A DNA stretch of 64,000 bases from Chionis minor (taxonomy: Eukaryota > Chordata > Aves > Charadriiformes > Chionididae), in the NCBI GenBank assembly GCA_013398295.1, contig VZSF01008169.1, positions 1,116,001-1,180,000 of the forward strand. The letters run 5' to 3'. Positions 47,661-60,866 of this stretch are shown here, in pieces. Positions within the stretch are counted from its first letter, which is position 1, and each line of letters starts with the position of its first letter. Under the pieces are notes generated by a model. It worked only from the letters and a program-made list of their open reading frames with translations. It was not told the origin of the DNA and did not search any database. Both the position numbers and the translations under genes were made by a program.

Positions 47661-50600
47661 CAGGCATCTCTGTCTGTCTATATTTGCATTTATATTTGCC
47701 TAAAAGCTGTGAGGAAGCCGCACGGCAGGCAGCCGGGTTGCTGCAGAGCTTTGTTCCTGTCCGGAGAGACCTCCTGCCCCAGGTCTGCCAAGGGCTTCTC
47801 CGGCTTTGGGTTGCGGAGCTGCCGTGGGGATGGGGAGAGCCCAGCCGGTGCCTCGGAGCGAGGACCTGAGGGGCCTCCAGCAGCTCCTGCTCCTGCCACT
47901 GAGCCCTCTCTGACCACCACAAAGGCTCACTGTGGGGTTTTTTTAAAGAAAGAGGCATTAAGTAATTTTAAAGCTACTCTTTGTGAAGTCATCACCTTTG
48001 AAGATGGGTGTTGTGAAGCAGGAGGCAATCCATAGTTTCTGTTTAATGGACAACAGCACGCAGCTGGCTGAATTAAGTAACAGTATATAGGATGAAAAGT
48101 GAGTATATGGAGAAATCTATAGACCCGTATGAAACCAGGGAAGGACTGCTCCCGTGCAGCCAGTGTCCGCCACGTTCAGTCCTAGCAGAGCATGGGATAC
48201 ACAACAGTGAAAGGGCTTCAGGCGCGAGGTGAACGTGACGGAGCTGGTGGCAAACATGGAGAAAGGTGCTGGAGTAAATCGGAGTAACTGGGTAACTAGA
48301 ACAGAGTAGCAAAATCTATACTACGGTGTTTTTCACTTCCTTTAAACCTAAGTTATCTTTTCTGAAAGTCCATATCTAGCACATACACTGCAGGCCCAGA
48401 CTTTGAAAAGTTGAGGGCGAGTCGACTTGGCCTCAAGCCCAGTCCCTGAGTTTCAGTTTGGTTTTTCATGTTCCAGAGGTGGGTGGAATAGTATAGTAGT
48501 GTGATTGCTATAACTCTGTCCTTCTGCTTCCTAATTAGATGTGATGTAGCAGAAATTAGAAATATTTGCTTTCCTATTTGTTTTTTCCTAAAAATACCTA
48601 GAGGTTTTTTTTAAAAAGTCACTTGAGTTATTTGTGTGCTGAAAAATGAATGGATAGAATCTTAAAAAATTCTGTGTTTGTCTTACCTGTAGTTTTTATT
48701 TAAATACAGCTATATAGCTCCAAAAATACTTAACTTTCTCCTGGATATTGATCTGTGTCAGACTGGAGTGGTATCAGCCTGTCGTGGAAGGCAGAGAGGA
48801 GCACTATGTGCCCTGCTCCTGAAATGCTTGGGGTAATGCCTGCGTCTTTCTGTATTACAGTCGCTGTATTTTGAGTGGTACCTGATGTTAGATAATCCGC
48901 AAGCAGTTCAAAACCAGCAACAAGTCGTTTCTTTTGCAGTTTCTGCTCGTAGTGACTAGTGGTCTCAATTTACAGAAGACACCGGATTAGGGTATTTCCA
49001 GCAGCAGGACAGCTGAGACCCTTTGAGTCATGAAGGAGAATAGTAATTCAGGCCAAGCAGCAAACAGAGTTCCTAGGACCTCCCAATAGAGCAAGGGGGC
49101 AGATGGAACAGTTCTCCTGCTGAATTCCCAAAATTAATCGTGCTATTTTTGTGGGGGTCTAATTTCTCCTTTCACTTGTCTTTTAGTTACTTACTCATAC
49201 GCTGCTTTTGTGCATTGACCAGTCTGTTGCAAGGCTGGGTTTACTAGGATACTTTTTTTTTTCTCCCTAGGGCAATATCTAACCTCATTGTGGCTTCTGT
49301 TTATGGAGATATTTCCAAGCTGATGACAGTTTAATATTCTGTAACATTATTGGCCTCATGACTGCATGCGTGAAGATAACCAGAGAAAGGAGAGCTATAG
49401 GAATATGTCTGATGGAAATGAAATAATGATTTTTATCATTAGCTTGTTAAGGAAACTTTGAGCTTGTGGAAGGCGACTGGTTGTACGTGTTTGCTTATTG
49501 TTTAGGAGAGGGGGGTGACAGTGTAGCTTCTGCCTGCTTCTACTACAAACAGTATCTGCACATCCTAGTTTGAACTGAGAGGGCCAGTGCTGAATCTTAG
49601 AGACTTCTCTCTTGCTGTTCAGTCTGTGCCTTATTAGTTGGGTTTGCCAGCAAGTGAGTGTCATCTGTTTTGTGTTCATTTGTCTTTCACTGAGAGGAGG
49701 GAGAGGAGGGTCTGTTGGAGGTTGGTCCAAGTCCTGTTTTGAATCTTATACCTGAGCTGCAGCGCTTGTTTATTGTTCATCTCACATACTTAGGTGAATT
49801 CATTTTCTGTTTTAACCACATAGCCATTTACTTATATTGCATGTTGTCTGACCATATGGTTCATACAAGCGGGACGCAGATGTTCAAGTAAGGATCTTTT
49901 TCCTCTTAGTCTAATGGGTTTTTAATTTGACATGACTGCGACTCTACAGGAGGTGGAGTTAGACCCCCTCAGCTTATAGAGTATTTTGTTAGCCAGAGGA
50001 AATTACTGCTGATGCTGGGACCAGAAGGTATGAGACAACCAAACCACCTGTAGATGCAGCTTTCTCCTTTCTGTATACTAAAGTTTGCTCTTGAGACTTC
50101 AACTCACATCTACAGTGTGAAAGACTTGAACAAGTGCATACTTGTCTGACTGCTGTCTTACCGGCTGAAAATGTTTAAACTTTTACCCATAGGCTTAGTC
50201 TGAAAGTCTAGTGAAGATGTGAAAAAAAATCTATTTCCTCATAAATCTGCCATGCTAGTTGTACAGTAGCAGGGTGTCAATGTGAACCTATATCTTACTT
50301 TGCTCTGTTTGGGCTTCCTTTTTTGATTTGGGTTGCCATCCGTGCTCTCAACTCTGTGTTTACGTCATGCTGTTAAGCGTATTTGATGTAATGGTAATCC
50401 TGCTTCCCTGGGTTATGTCAGAGACACGTAAGCACTCTGTGATTGCTTGGCATGCGTCAGCGGTGGTTGTTGCGCTGCAGGAACAGGGTGACTTAAGCCT
50501 CCGTGCTGCATTGGCGAGCTCAGGACATGCTCGTGTGTCACGTAATGTGATCAGACAGTCATCTTCCCCTGTAACTTGGCCCTCTGTCCATCTCTGGAAT

Positions 50601-53600
50601 CTTTCTCGGAACAGAGTAACCGTTTCCTGACAAAGATGTCGAGTAAAACCTCCGTGGATTGACACGTTCCCATACCCCCATGGTAAGGTGCAGCTAGCTG
50701 TTCCTCCCTGCCTGCTGGGAATCAAGTATATACAGCTGGTTTGTCCTGGCGGGGCTGGCGAGTTCTATTTGTGGCTCCAGATAAAAGCTGATAAAAAACC
50801 CAAAGAGCTGGAAATGGTGTGGCCTGTTCCCCAGAAGGTGAGCCCTGCCAGCCCTCCTGATAGGCAAAGCATCTCGGGCAGTCAGCAGCTGACAGAGCTG
50901 GAGTTAATATGGGAATGACGGCCAGGGGAGGGATAAGAGGTGTTTAGGAGTGCAGCTCCAGGAACACGCTTCGGAGCAGCTTTCTTTGGCTGTTTTATAA
51001 CAAAGTCACTTAGCTTGCTAAGGAATTACACTGTTGCCTGTTAGAAGTGCAAGTTTAACTGGATTCTCTGTTATCTCCAAGTGTAATAAATAAGTTTTAA
51101 GTTCTGTTTTACGAGGAGTACGCTACTCTTAGCACACCACATTGGTGATGGTTACCAGGCAATGGAAGCAGCAGGCTGAGAGGAGGGAGGGTTAGATGAG
51201 GAATTTCGGAGGGACAGTAGACTGAGCTGGAGACATCATTCTTTTACTTTTTGTCTTATAAGCATTAACATTAATAAGAAAGTTTTGGTAGTTTATAAAG
51301 AAGTAAAGTTTTTCTGGTAATCATCTATGTACATGAATAACTTTTCTGGAAGAACTAAGACTATTCACTGCAATGTCTTTTACATATGTAAATGTGTGTG
51401 GGATCAGGCCCTAAATTACGATGTGCATGAGCAGAGATTTTAATATCTCAATTTAAATTGTGATCTGATACAAATGGTAATTTTCTATCGTTGTCAGTTG
51501 ATTACAGTTCATTTTACCCTATTGCGTGTACTAGGAGAGGAAACTTTGAGGCTAGCAAAATTGCTATAATAAGACTTTGTTATTAAGCCAGTGATTCATC
51601 TTCTGGGTTAGAGGGAAACGCTGGTTTCAATACAGTGTATTGCTTAACAGAACAAGCTTTAAGCTTTCATACTAACAATGTAAAAGTTTATGTAGCTTGA
51701 TTTTGGTACATGTAGAGGTAGGTTGCTTTATCTTAACAAGGTAATGTAGTATTTATGGTAGGAGTATTTCAAATAGTAGACCTGTATTTCAAATAGTGTC
51801 CCTGTTCTTGATAGTGAATATTTTTTGGATAACATGGCTTCCATATGGTGGTCTAAACGGAAAAAAAAAAAAGTCTTATAAATAAGCAATCTTGTCATGA
51901 GAATATGGGTGGTGTCCTGAAATTTTCTAGTCCTCACTATGTGGCATAAATGTCTGTAATTTGATTAAGCTATGCCAGGTGGAAATGTTTCACTGCGTAT
52001 TAATGTTTTACATGCTATAGCAATATCAGATATCAAAAGGCAATTACCAGCTAATATTCTTACTAATTACAAGGCAAAGCCAAGTCTTGGCACACAGGAA
52101 ACATTCCACACGCCCAGAGTATCCCACAGAGAAGAAACTCTTAGCTCCTATTAAAACGTTGGTAGAAATTAGTATGAAGCAGTTTCTTAATTCTGGAACA
52201 AATGTGCTAACTTTCCTCTTTTGGCTTAGGTGTCTTTCAAGCATATTTAGGAAAGCCCACATCAATACATACTTCCAGAATCCTTTGTGGTATGTTTAGG
52301 TACCAGGCAAAGGTCTGTTTCTTTTATGTGATGACTTTTGCAAGGCTACATCATCCATAGCTCAGTGAGCTTGACAGGGAAGGGGGAGGCTTCCTAAGTT
52401 TAGATTTTAGGATGCTCTGTAATCTTTGACTTTGAACTGAATCTTCCTCCCTTGAAGGACTGGGAAGAAGTTAGGGTCATGTAAGCAGACACTGTATCAA
52501 CAGGCTGGAATGTGTTTTAAATCATTAGTTCTTTGACCTTTGATCTGTCATCAGATTCCTTCAGTGGTGGCAGGAGAAGGCTGCAAACTGGCTGCTGGGT
52601 GGTTAGTGCTATTAATAGTTCAGTGTCAGTGGATGGAGAGTTTAAATATGAGAACATTTTTGTAGTAGATATCCAGTGCACTGTTTTAAAGATTTCTGTG
52701 TTTCCACAAGTACTTCTGAAACAGAGACTGATCTCTGGACACAGCAACGTAACTGGTGGATAGAATGTGCTTCTTCCTGAGCATCAGGAAATTATACGAG
52801 GTCCCTTGAAGCTCCGAATCACTGAACCAAAGAGCCTTCTTTATGTGAAAGCTCTCCAGGCTTGTAATTCTCTTTCAGTACACCATGGTTCTGCTTGCCA
52901 GCTTGGTTATTGAAACAGCCTTTAACATTATTAAGTAATTTGACTTTTTTTCCTCAAGAGAGTTTGTGTTTTCATTTTTTTCCTAAACCCAAGTGTCTCG
53001 GCTTTCATCTAAAGAAAAGGGCATTTCTAGTCATTAAAATATAAACCATTGGAAAATACGAACCTGAAATGCTCTAACAGCAGAATACAAATAAAAAGGA
53101 CAGAAATGCTACAGTATCCTGGTTTGGATGGTCAGGAATTTGGGGATCTGACTCAAGATCTTGAAGAAGTAAAACTCTGCATCTTTTGTCTATAGTAAAA
53201 AGTCCTATGGAAGGGAATGAGGAAGAGTAAGTTGAGATTTTAAGGGTGAAAATGAAAGAGAAGTACTTGTTGTCAAAGAGACTAGTACACAGATCAAGTG
53301 AAAAGGGGGCGTGTTGTTATCTGTGTGCACAGGGAGACCTTATGAGGAACAGCGAGAACATGTTTAAGAACAGCAGATTGGGTTTGAACAGTTTAGAAAA
53401 TTATGGGATTTTGCTGTTCCTGGGAAGCTAATGGAGATTAAAATTTCTCCCATGACAGGAAATGGGATTCAGATGTGAATTCATGCATCCAGGTAGCTTG
53501 ATACGAAAGAAAGCTTCAGTTGCAGCTCTGAGAGTAACCACCATCTCTACATTCACTTATCTTAGCTGCTGTGTCTTGAAGCCTGTTCTTTTTCTTGCAG

Positions 53601-56455
53601 TGATTCCTATTGGTATTTCACTTCAGGTTTAGGTAAGAGCCTGGGAAGCTTGCTGTAAAATACCCTGCTTTCTTGCAAAATGACCCTAACCAACCTGCAA
53701 CCCACAAGCAGCAGGGAGAGCTCTGTCTACTTGTTTTCAATAGCAATGTCCTATTTTATTCGGGTCTTCTTTTCCAAATTATTTTTTCTGCTTGCATATG
53801 AAACACTGAATTGTTAATTTTTGCTTTAGGTGTTGATGGGGAAAAAATCCCATACAGTTTCATCCCATTCTAAAGTGGATCCTCGTTTTGCTCTTGGGTA
53901 TTTTAATGCTATTAATGGCAATTGGTTGACACTGATCTCAGTTAGTTAGGCCTGAGGTCTCTTTCAGTGACCAAACGTTTGACAGGAAATGAAATTAATT
54001 GCACTGCTTGGTTGATGTTGATGAGTGCTGACAGATGCCATGTCAGATTTTAAGAAGCTGTTGGATCCCTTTGAAAGTAGAGAGCCAGCAGGATACTTTA
54101 CAGGTGTTCAATGAGTGTGGCAGAGCATCCTTATGAGGATATAGAAAGTTCCTTGGGTTTGTTGTCAGTGTATCCTTCATTTGCCTGGCTTGTTTCATAA
54201 GTCTATGGATGAGGTAGATTTGTTTCTGTTCTACTCTTAATCCTTGGTTTGCTTATTTATAATCTTTTTGGAGACATCTCTCATCTAAGCAGTTACAGCC
54301 AAGCTATCCCAGGCTAAACTTTGACATTTTTCCACCAATTGCATTTTCTTCAAGGTTCATTTCCCACAGACCCGTAAATGACTTTGATCTCCACCTAGTG
54401 CTTAGTTTAATGTGAAAGGTGTTTTAAATGGTTGAATGAATCTTGCCATTGTTTCCATCCTGGTGCACAAAGCGTTTATATTTCAGTTGGGAAGCTGTCA
54501 CGTTGCTGCATTATATATGGCTGTTGTTTGCTTGCTGTTGAGCACAGGTACTACCTATTGTCTGTTAGATTGCTAGAAAGACTGAAATATATGCATGTCA
54601 GGTGCGGACAGGAAAGCTTCCCTGTGCTTTATTGTTTTTATCTGCAGTGTTAAGGAGAAAAATGAAGAAAGCTGACCTCAAAGGACCATGCAGTGCCATG
54701 GCGTTGATTAGGAAGTTGATTAAGTTAAAACTCCAAGCTCATCTGAAATTCAGTCATCACTAGTTGAGTGAATGCTTGCATTAAATGCTTGGGAGTTTCA
54801 CTCAAGTATCCCACTGAGAATTACTTGTGTCATAATGACAGTGGCACTCATTAGGCGTGCAGGCAGGATGTTTGAAAGCTTTTTCATTTGAAAGGTTTTT
54901 CAAGGGAAGAGTAGCGCCTGGCTGGAGGCTAGAGGATGCTTCTCACGGGGATCCCAGAGCCATTTAGGGGAAGAGGGGAGAAATCTTTTGCTCAGGGGGT
55001 ATTTTAGCTGCTAAACCCTTCTTCCAGCTGGTGACTAGATAACAAAGCAGGTCTTAATATTACCTGTCTTTGTTCCATGTATATAAAGCTCTTGCGACTT
55101 CCCAGGGTTGCTTCTAAAGCCAATCTGTTGAAATGAGAAGAAATTCCAGAACCACTGGGAATGCTAGACACAGTTCCAAATAGCTTGGGTCAAAATGCAT
55201 CTCTCATCAGTGTATGGCAAAAATACTCTCCAGTGACACGAGTGTGACAAACAGTTTTCAGGATCTCTGTTAGAGCTTTTGCAAAAAGCTGTATGCAATT
55301 TCTTAATGGTGCTTTGTAATCTGTCTGCAGCGGTTGTGCTGCAGCATGGCTTCTGAGGCTTACTCTGCTCATGTGGTCTTCTGATGGTACTTTGGCATAC
55401 AGTCATTCTTTAAATGACTTAAGGAACCGGAGGTTATGCCATCAAGAAAAGTGTTGATAAGAGGAATTAAGCAAAGGCAGAGAAAGACTTAGTTCATTTG
55501 AAATGTGGAAACTTTAAACTTTAATAAGAACATGAACTTTGCTTTAATCAATACAGGATTTGTTAAGCTCTCTCTTAGGCAAACAGATTTTTCCTGTGTA
55601 TTTGTTTAGATGTAGGTGATAAACTGATACATTGCCAAATTCCTTTCTGCCTTCAAACAAGAAATCCATTATGTCCTAAGAAATAAATGTTATATGAATA
55701 TTTTCCCACTTGAGAACAGCACCATTATTCTATGGAGCTTAGAAACACAAGAAAGAAAGAAAACCCCAACAGGAAATTGAGTTTGCACCTTGTTTAATGC
55801 ATGGTGACAAAGCAGATCGTTAGACTTTTCTTAAAGAATAGCATTCGCTTATGTAAACTGAGAACCTGTGCTCACAGAGTCTGCTTGTGTGGTTTTGTTT
55901 CTTCAGTGTTGAAACAATTTCTACTTAGGGCCTGGTTTTTTCAGCTCTCACTGACAGTAACCCAATGGAAATGCTACATAATGCTCAGTAGGATCAAATC
56001 CTACTTCCATGCACTTTGAAAAAATCTGATCTCTTCATTTTCATCATACCCGTTAAAGCTTGGAAGTAACTCAAGAATGCGCCAAGTCCCTTGGAGACCA
56101 CCGGCAGTTGGATTGCTCTTAAGCAGCTACCTTTTGTTGCAGTAGCCCAGGCTTGCATACACAGACCTGGTAGCTTTGAGAGCTGACAGCAGCACCAACG
56201 GCTTCTCCAATCTTTTTGTGCTCCAAGGATGCAAAATAGCTCCAGAGAGTAGGTCTGTTTTCCATATCGTGTGAGGCAGGACTGTATTCCAGCTTATTGC
56301 ATTCACAAGAGAGGCGGGATGGTCTGTTGATAATATGAAATCCTTTGATATACAGACTCAGAAGAAGACTGAGTTCCTCCAGGAGCTGTTGAAGATAATG
56401 GTTTTCTTTTTTTCTTTACAGAAAAATGCTGAAAAATGCTTTTCTTTAAAGAAAA

Positions 56456-56471
56456 GTGTGTGTGTGTGTGT
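56456..56471. repeat. (GT)8 microsatellite
   Basis: About eight GT units, preceded by a short tandem (GAAAAATGCT twice, near 56421-56440). Confidence 0.85.
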
Positions 56472-57849
56472 CTTTATGCTTGTGGTACCTTAGGGAGTAG
56501 AAATGCTCCCCAGTGTTTTGTGTTTCAGCAGGGAGATTCTGGTCATGTAAAATGGAATTTCTCCCATCGTATCGAGCAGGAATGGTTACTGGGGAAATGT
56601 TACTCTCCTGTAGAACTATTTCCTTGTGATGGGTGTTGACAGAATACCTCTTGCTTTTTGCCACCTCAAGCATGATTTGAGCATCGCTATTGGCTCCACT
56701 AATTAATTCTTTCAAAGTTGTTTTCCCATCAGAAATAAAAGAACATAATTTGATGTTTGCTATTAACTGTCATCATTTTGGTATTTGTTTTTCTTTGATG
56801 ACATGATATTTGTATGACAGCAATTACCTAGATCGCACTATCGGGATTTATTGTACGTATGTAGTGATCGCAGCTGGTGTGTCTTCGTTGCCTCTGCTGC
56901 TTGTGGCATGAGTGATGCTGGGCAGATGGTCTTTCTTTTAATAAAAAACAATCACAATTCATCCATCTTTTCTGTGGTATTTCTACAGTGGCCATAAATA
57001 TGTGTGCTAAGGCAATATGTTTAAGCTTGAGGGGATTTGTTGTCAGAACCATGACTTCTGCACAGTTGCAAAAAGAGGGGGGGCAAAAAACCCTGTTTAA
57101 ATCCCTTCCTTGTTTGCTCACCACATTGTACACCAAGCGTGGATACAGTCATGTTCATCCTTTCTGACTTGATCTCTGACTCGAAGTGAAAGCAGCCTGC
57201 TGGAACAGCACTTTTCCAACCATGGATGTTAACAGTCAGGGTGACCCTTGTTTTGCCCATGTAGCTTAAAGGTGTGATTAGTGATGGGAACACATGTGCT
57301 AAATTGTCTGCAAGAATCCATTGTAATGTGGGATTGCCAGGACTTGTCTTTAATACTTGCAGATTGGTGTGGGCTCCCTGCTGTGCGTACGCCAAAGATG
57401 ATGGATCTGCTGGTGGTTCACATCATAAGCAGTTCTGCTTGTGCCTGAATTCATGACTTGCCAGTATGAGAGAATTTAACTCATTCTCAGTTGTTGACAA
57501 AAAGAATATGAGGTTGGGTGGAAAGGAGACTTCGTAAAGAAAAGGGCAATAGAGGGAGCTTTTTTTTAATAAAAGTGATTGCTGTCTTCAAAAGACTTGC
57601 CAAATAATTTTATCCCCCATTTTCATTGCTAGGCTTGAATCCCTGTGGCCACGCAAAAGGGATAGAGTTTAATACTTTTGAGTGCATGAACGTTTTCATT
57701 CAAAGTTTGTAGTGTTTTTTGCAAGCAATTATCTGACATGTTGGTGGCACGTATGGTACGTTAAGATGGATTTTCAGAAGAAGCTAGAACAGAGGTTGGA
57801 TTGAAAGTTACTTTTGATCATCCTACCTTATAAGACTCATTGCCTAGGC

Positions 57850-57930
57850 AGGTAAAGAGAGTCGTAGTGACTAAATGAATTTTTCAAAAGGTGACTCATT
57901 GGTAGAACTGGGGACCATAGTAAAGAGCCA
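57850..57930 (-). mobile_element. Possible second MIR relic
   Basis: TTTTTCAAAAGGTGACTCATTGG followed by TAGAACTGGGGACC resembles the reverse complement of the MIR core (aggtcacacagc, then a gap, then ggcagagctgggatt). The match is short and diverged, so this is a weak call. Confidence 0.28.
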
Positions 57931-58928
57931 GAGAGTTCATATATGCAGCTTCTGAGACAGATCCAGCATGCTGAGTCCCTTCACCTTGAAGGTGAAATAT
58001 ACAGACTTGGACATTAAAGCTACAAGTTGAATTACAAACTAAAGGAGGTTAGGAAGAAACTTTTCCATAGGCACATGAGTAGTCCATAGCTCTTTATGAA
58101 ATTTAGCACTTCTGAAGTATCTAGTATTGACCACTCCATGACGATACTCCAGTTCATACAGTGTAACCACAGGGTCTGACAGTCTGAATACTGATGTAAT
58201 CCCTAACAGCTTTTAGGCATTAAATTAGAATTCTCTGTTAACTCCGTGGTCTAATTGTATGGATCCAGCAAAGGTAACTTAGAAAAGCAAACCTATTGTG
58301 AGTAGGCTGATGTTTCACCTCTGAACCTTCAGTAGAAAATACCTAGATGGTCCTCAACTCCGGAGGAGTCTGAGATGACGTGGTGATGTGGTAGAGAGGT
58401 CATAGTATTTTTTGCCTAATGGTTACATGATATTGTACCGTTAGGTTGAAAATACTATTTTAAACAAAACGGTGATCAGTAGAAGAAAATGGAAGAATGA
58501 AAGAGGTTTTCTTCTGTAGCTGTACCTGAAAACCAGCTTAGAGCACTTTGCAGCATTGTAATAGAGCCTTAACAATAATTCTCTGTAATTCTCCTAAGGC
58601 ACTGATAATTGAGTTTTGGCTGCTTGTGGATTTAATGCCACCATGAAATGTAATTTGTTTGCACTTGAAATATTAACACTGTTCTATGCAGAAATGTGAA
58701 ACCAGAAAAATGCTAGTACTGATAGTGTTTCAATTTTAAGTTGCATTTTAGTACATTCTGTTTATTGTTATTCTATTAATTATTGTTACAGTAATGCTTA
58801 TTAGACTTCTGAGGCTTGGCAACAAGCAAATATTTGCAATCCCTGCCTCAAACACCTTGGAATTTTAATTTTCAAGGCAGGTAGCTAATAGGATATTAGC
58901 CCATTATAACAAGGCAGAGAATGAATGT

Positions 58929-58942
58929 GCATGACGTCATGC
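58929..58942. promoter_or_regulatory. Perfect CRE palindrome GCATGACGTCATGC
   Basis: A 14-bp perfect palindrome centred on the full CRE TGACGTCA (58932-58939) sits about 1.7 kb upstream of the LIM1/LIM2 exon. The surrounding 300 bp is AT-rich with several TAAT-type motifs, the look of a conserved non-coding element. Binding is not shown. Confidence 0.3.
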
Positions 58943-60682
58943 TTGGAATTCGTGGTGGAGAGATGAATGGAACCCAGTTCCCCTAATAATCTTTCAGTAT
59001 TTCTTATTTCAGTTTTTCAAGGACTCTGTAACTGCAGGGACCCAGAATGCTGCTTATTTATTTTCCTGTAATAATCAGAATTTCTGATATTCGATATTTC
59101 GGATATTTGACCCGAATGCTAGGAAAGAGGGATAAGATGGAATTGCTCGCAGAGTAAGAGTTAAGCTAGCATCCTAGACTGCTGTGAAGAGTAGTTTCTC
59201 TTACTGAATTTCACAGATACAGCAATATACAGAGGAGCAGTAGGAGTGGCTGAAACCAAAATGCCTGGGAGCTGTCATATCTGTATTTGTCTAAGAATTC
59301 AACTAGCAGCTCCTAGTTATGCTTTCTCACAGAGGTGAATAAAGAGGACTTTTAAAAGCTCGCATGAAGCAAGTGGTATTTTTGGTGCTACTGTGGGACG
59401 TTAGATCGGTTCAAGTCCTTTATTCAACCCAAGCTAAAGCAGAAATGAAATTCAGACTCCCAACTCCTGTGGCTGTTTTGGGATGGATTGCCTTCTTTCT
59501 CCTGGGTTGACCAGAAATGCGAATGTAGCACTATGAATATTTTCTTAAAGCAAAACAAGCACCTGGTTGTGATGTGTTTTGGTTTAGGTGAATAAGCAGT
59601 AAAAAAAAAAAAAGCAGCAAAAAAAAACTTTAACAGTAAAAAAACTGTCAAGTCACAAAAATCCCTGACTAGTCCTTCACCTTTTAACTGACGCAATTAT
59701 TTTTCCCAATAAAGTTGCACCTGGCCACAAGTCTATATTCAAATATTAGAGTTGTTTATCTTAATCCATGAAATACAGGGAGCGTAGCACATGAAAGACT
59801 AACAGGAGACCAATGCAGATTAGGCACTTAAAGGTAATAGTAGTTCTTGGGACATTAATTTGTTCAGAATATGGAGGGGAATACTTTTTATTTCTATTTG
59901 CTTTACTCAGTATTTGATGTAGCGTTGTATAGTTTGGCTGCATATGTCATGAAGTATGTATAGTGGAGATATGGCTAAATTTTTAATGCTTGATTGTCTC
60001 TTCACTGCAGCTTACTCCCAGTATTTATGTCTAAATTAATACTGTAAAATCAACCCAAACATTTCAAAGATCATTTTTCTTGCTTTTTGTTTTGCAGTTT
60101 TGTTAAAGCAAAGCAAAAAGTATCAATGCAGCGATGGTGGGAGCAGCTCAGCGTTATCTGGGGACCGGAGGAGTTAATCTAAACCATAAAACATTTTAAA
60201 AATATTCATTGTTTCAAAAAGACACAGCACCATGAAAGCTTATTAAAATAAAGCACATGCTTGCAGGAAAAATGTATGCTAGTATATAAGATAGTAAAAT
60301 CTGTCCTATTTATGGAATCATATATTTTCTTCTGCACTCCTCCAGTCCCAGAAGTGAAAGAAAGATTGCATTGGTACAAATAATTCTGATAACACAATTA
60401 ACTGGATGATTGGAGGTAACTGAGGTCTTGACCAAATCTCATGAAAGTTATGATTATGTAGATTCCTTCAAGGAGAGTCTTTACTACAAGCTCTCCTGCA
60501 GCCAGAGAATACCAGCCATCTGCTGGGATGTTAAGGCATACAGTGACAGGAAGAGAAAGCAAAAATCTGATAGAAGGGAAGCAAAACCACCAGGGTCATC
60601 TCATTTGTCAGCAGCATAGACTGTTACTAACATCCTTGCTAGGTATATTTTTCCAATCTATCTGTGTGTTTTTTTCTTTCAG

Positions 60683-60866
60683 TGTGTGGCTGTGACTTGG
60701 CACAAGGAGGCTTTTTCATTAAGAATGGGGAATATCTGTGCACCTTGGATTACCAGCGCATGTACGGTACCCGCTGCAACGGTTGCGGGGAGTTCGTGGA
60801 AGGCGAAGTAGTGACAGCTCTGGGAAAAACTTATCATCCAAGCTGCTTTGCCTGTACTGTTTGCAA
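60683..60866 (+). CDS. ABLIM1: ABLIM1 coding exon: end of LIM1 and most of LIM2
   Basis: The acceptor is TTTCTTTCAG ending at 60682 and the donor is GTAAGT at 60867. The 184-bp exon finishes the split Val codon (g + tg), encodes 60 whole residues and ends with two bases of a Lys codon. It begins CGCDLAQGGFFIKNGEYLC, giving the remaining LIM1 ligands C128, C146 and D149 (numbering from the 9839 start). LIM2 starts at C158-x2-C161, followed after 16 residues by H178, C181, C184 and C187. All ligand spacings match the LIM consensus, so both zinc knuckles look functional. The sequence is near identical to mammalian ABLIM1 as I remember it and differs clearly from ABLIM2 and ABLIM3, which have other residues in place of GEFVEGEVV. 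Confidence 0.97.

Larger units (their letters stand above)
45428..60682 (+). other. ABLIM1: ABLIM1 intron 2 (about 15.3 kb)
   Basis: GTAAGA donor at 45428 and CTTTCAG acceptor at 60682, phase 1. It contains the AP-1 cluster, one minus-strand CR1, the GC-rich minisatellite block, a CpG-rich tail up to about 47930, a (GT)8 tract and the CRE palindrome. From about 48.0 to 60.6 kb I see no exon and no clear repeat apart from the weak MIR near 57.9 kb. Confidence 0.93.
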
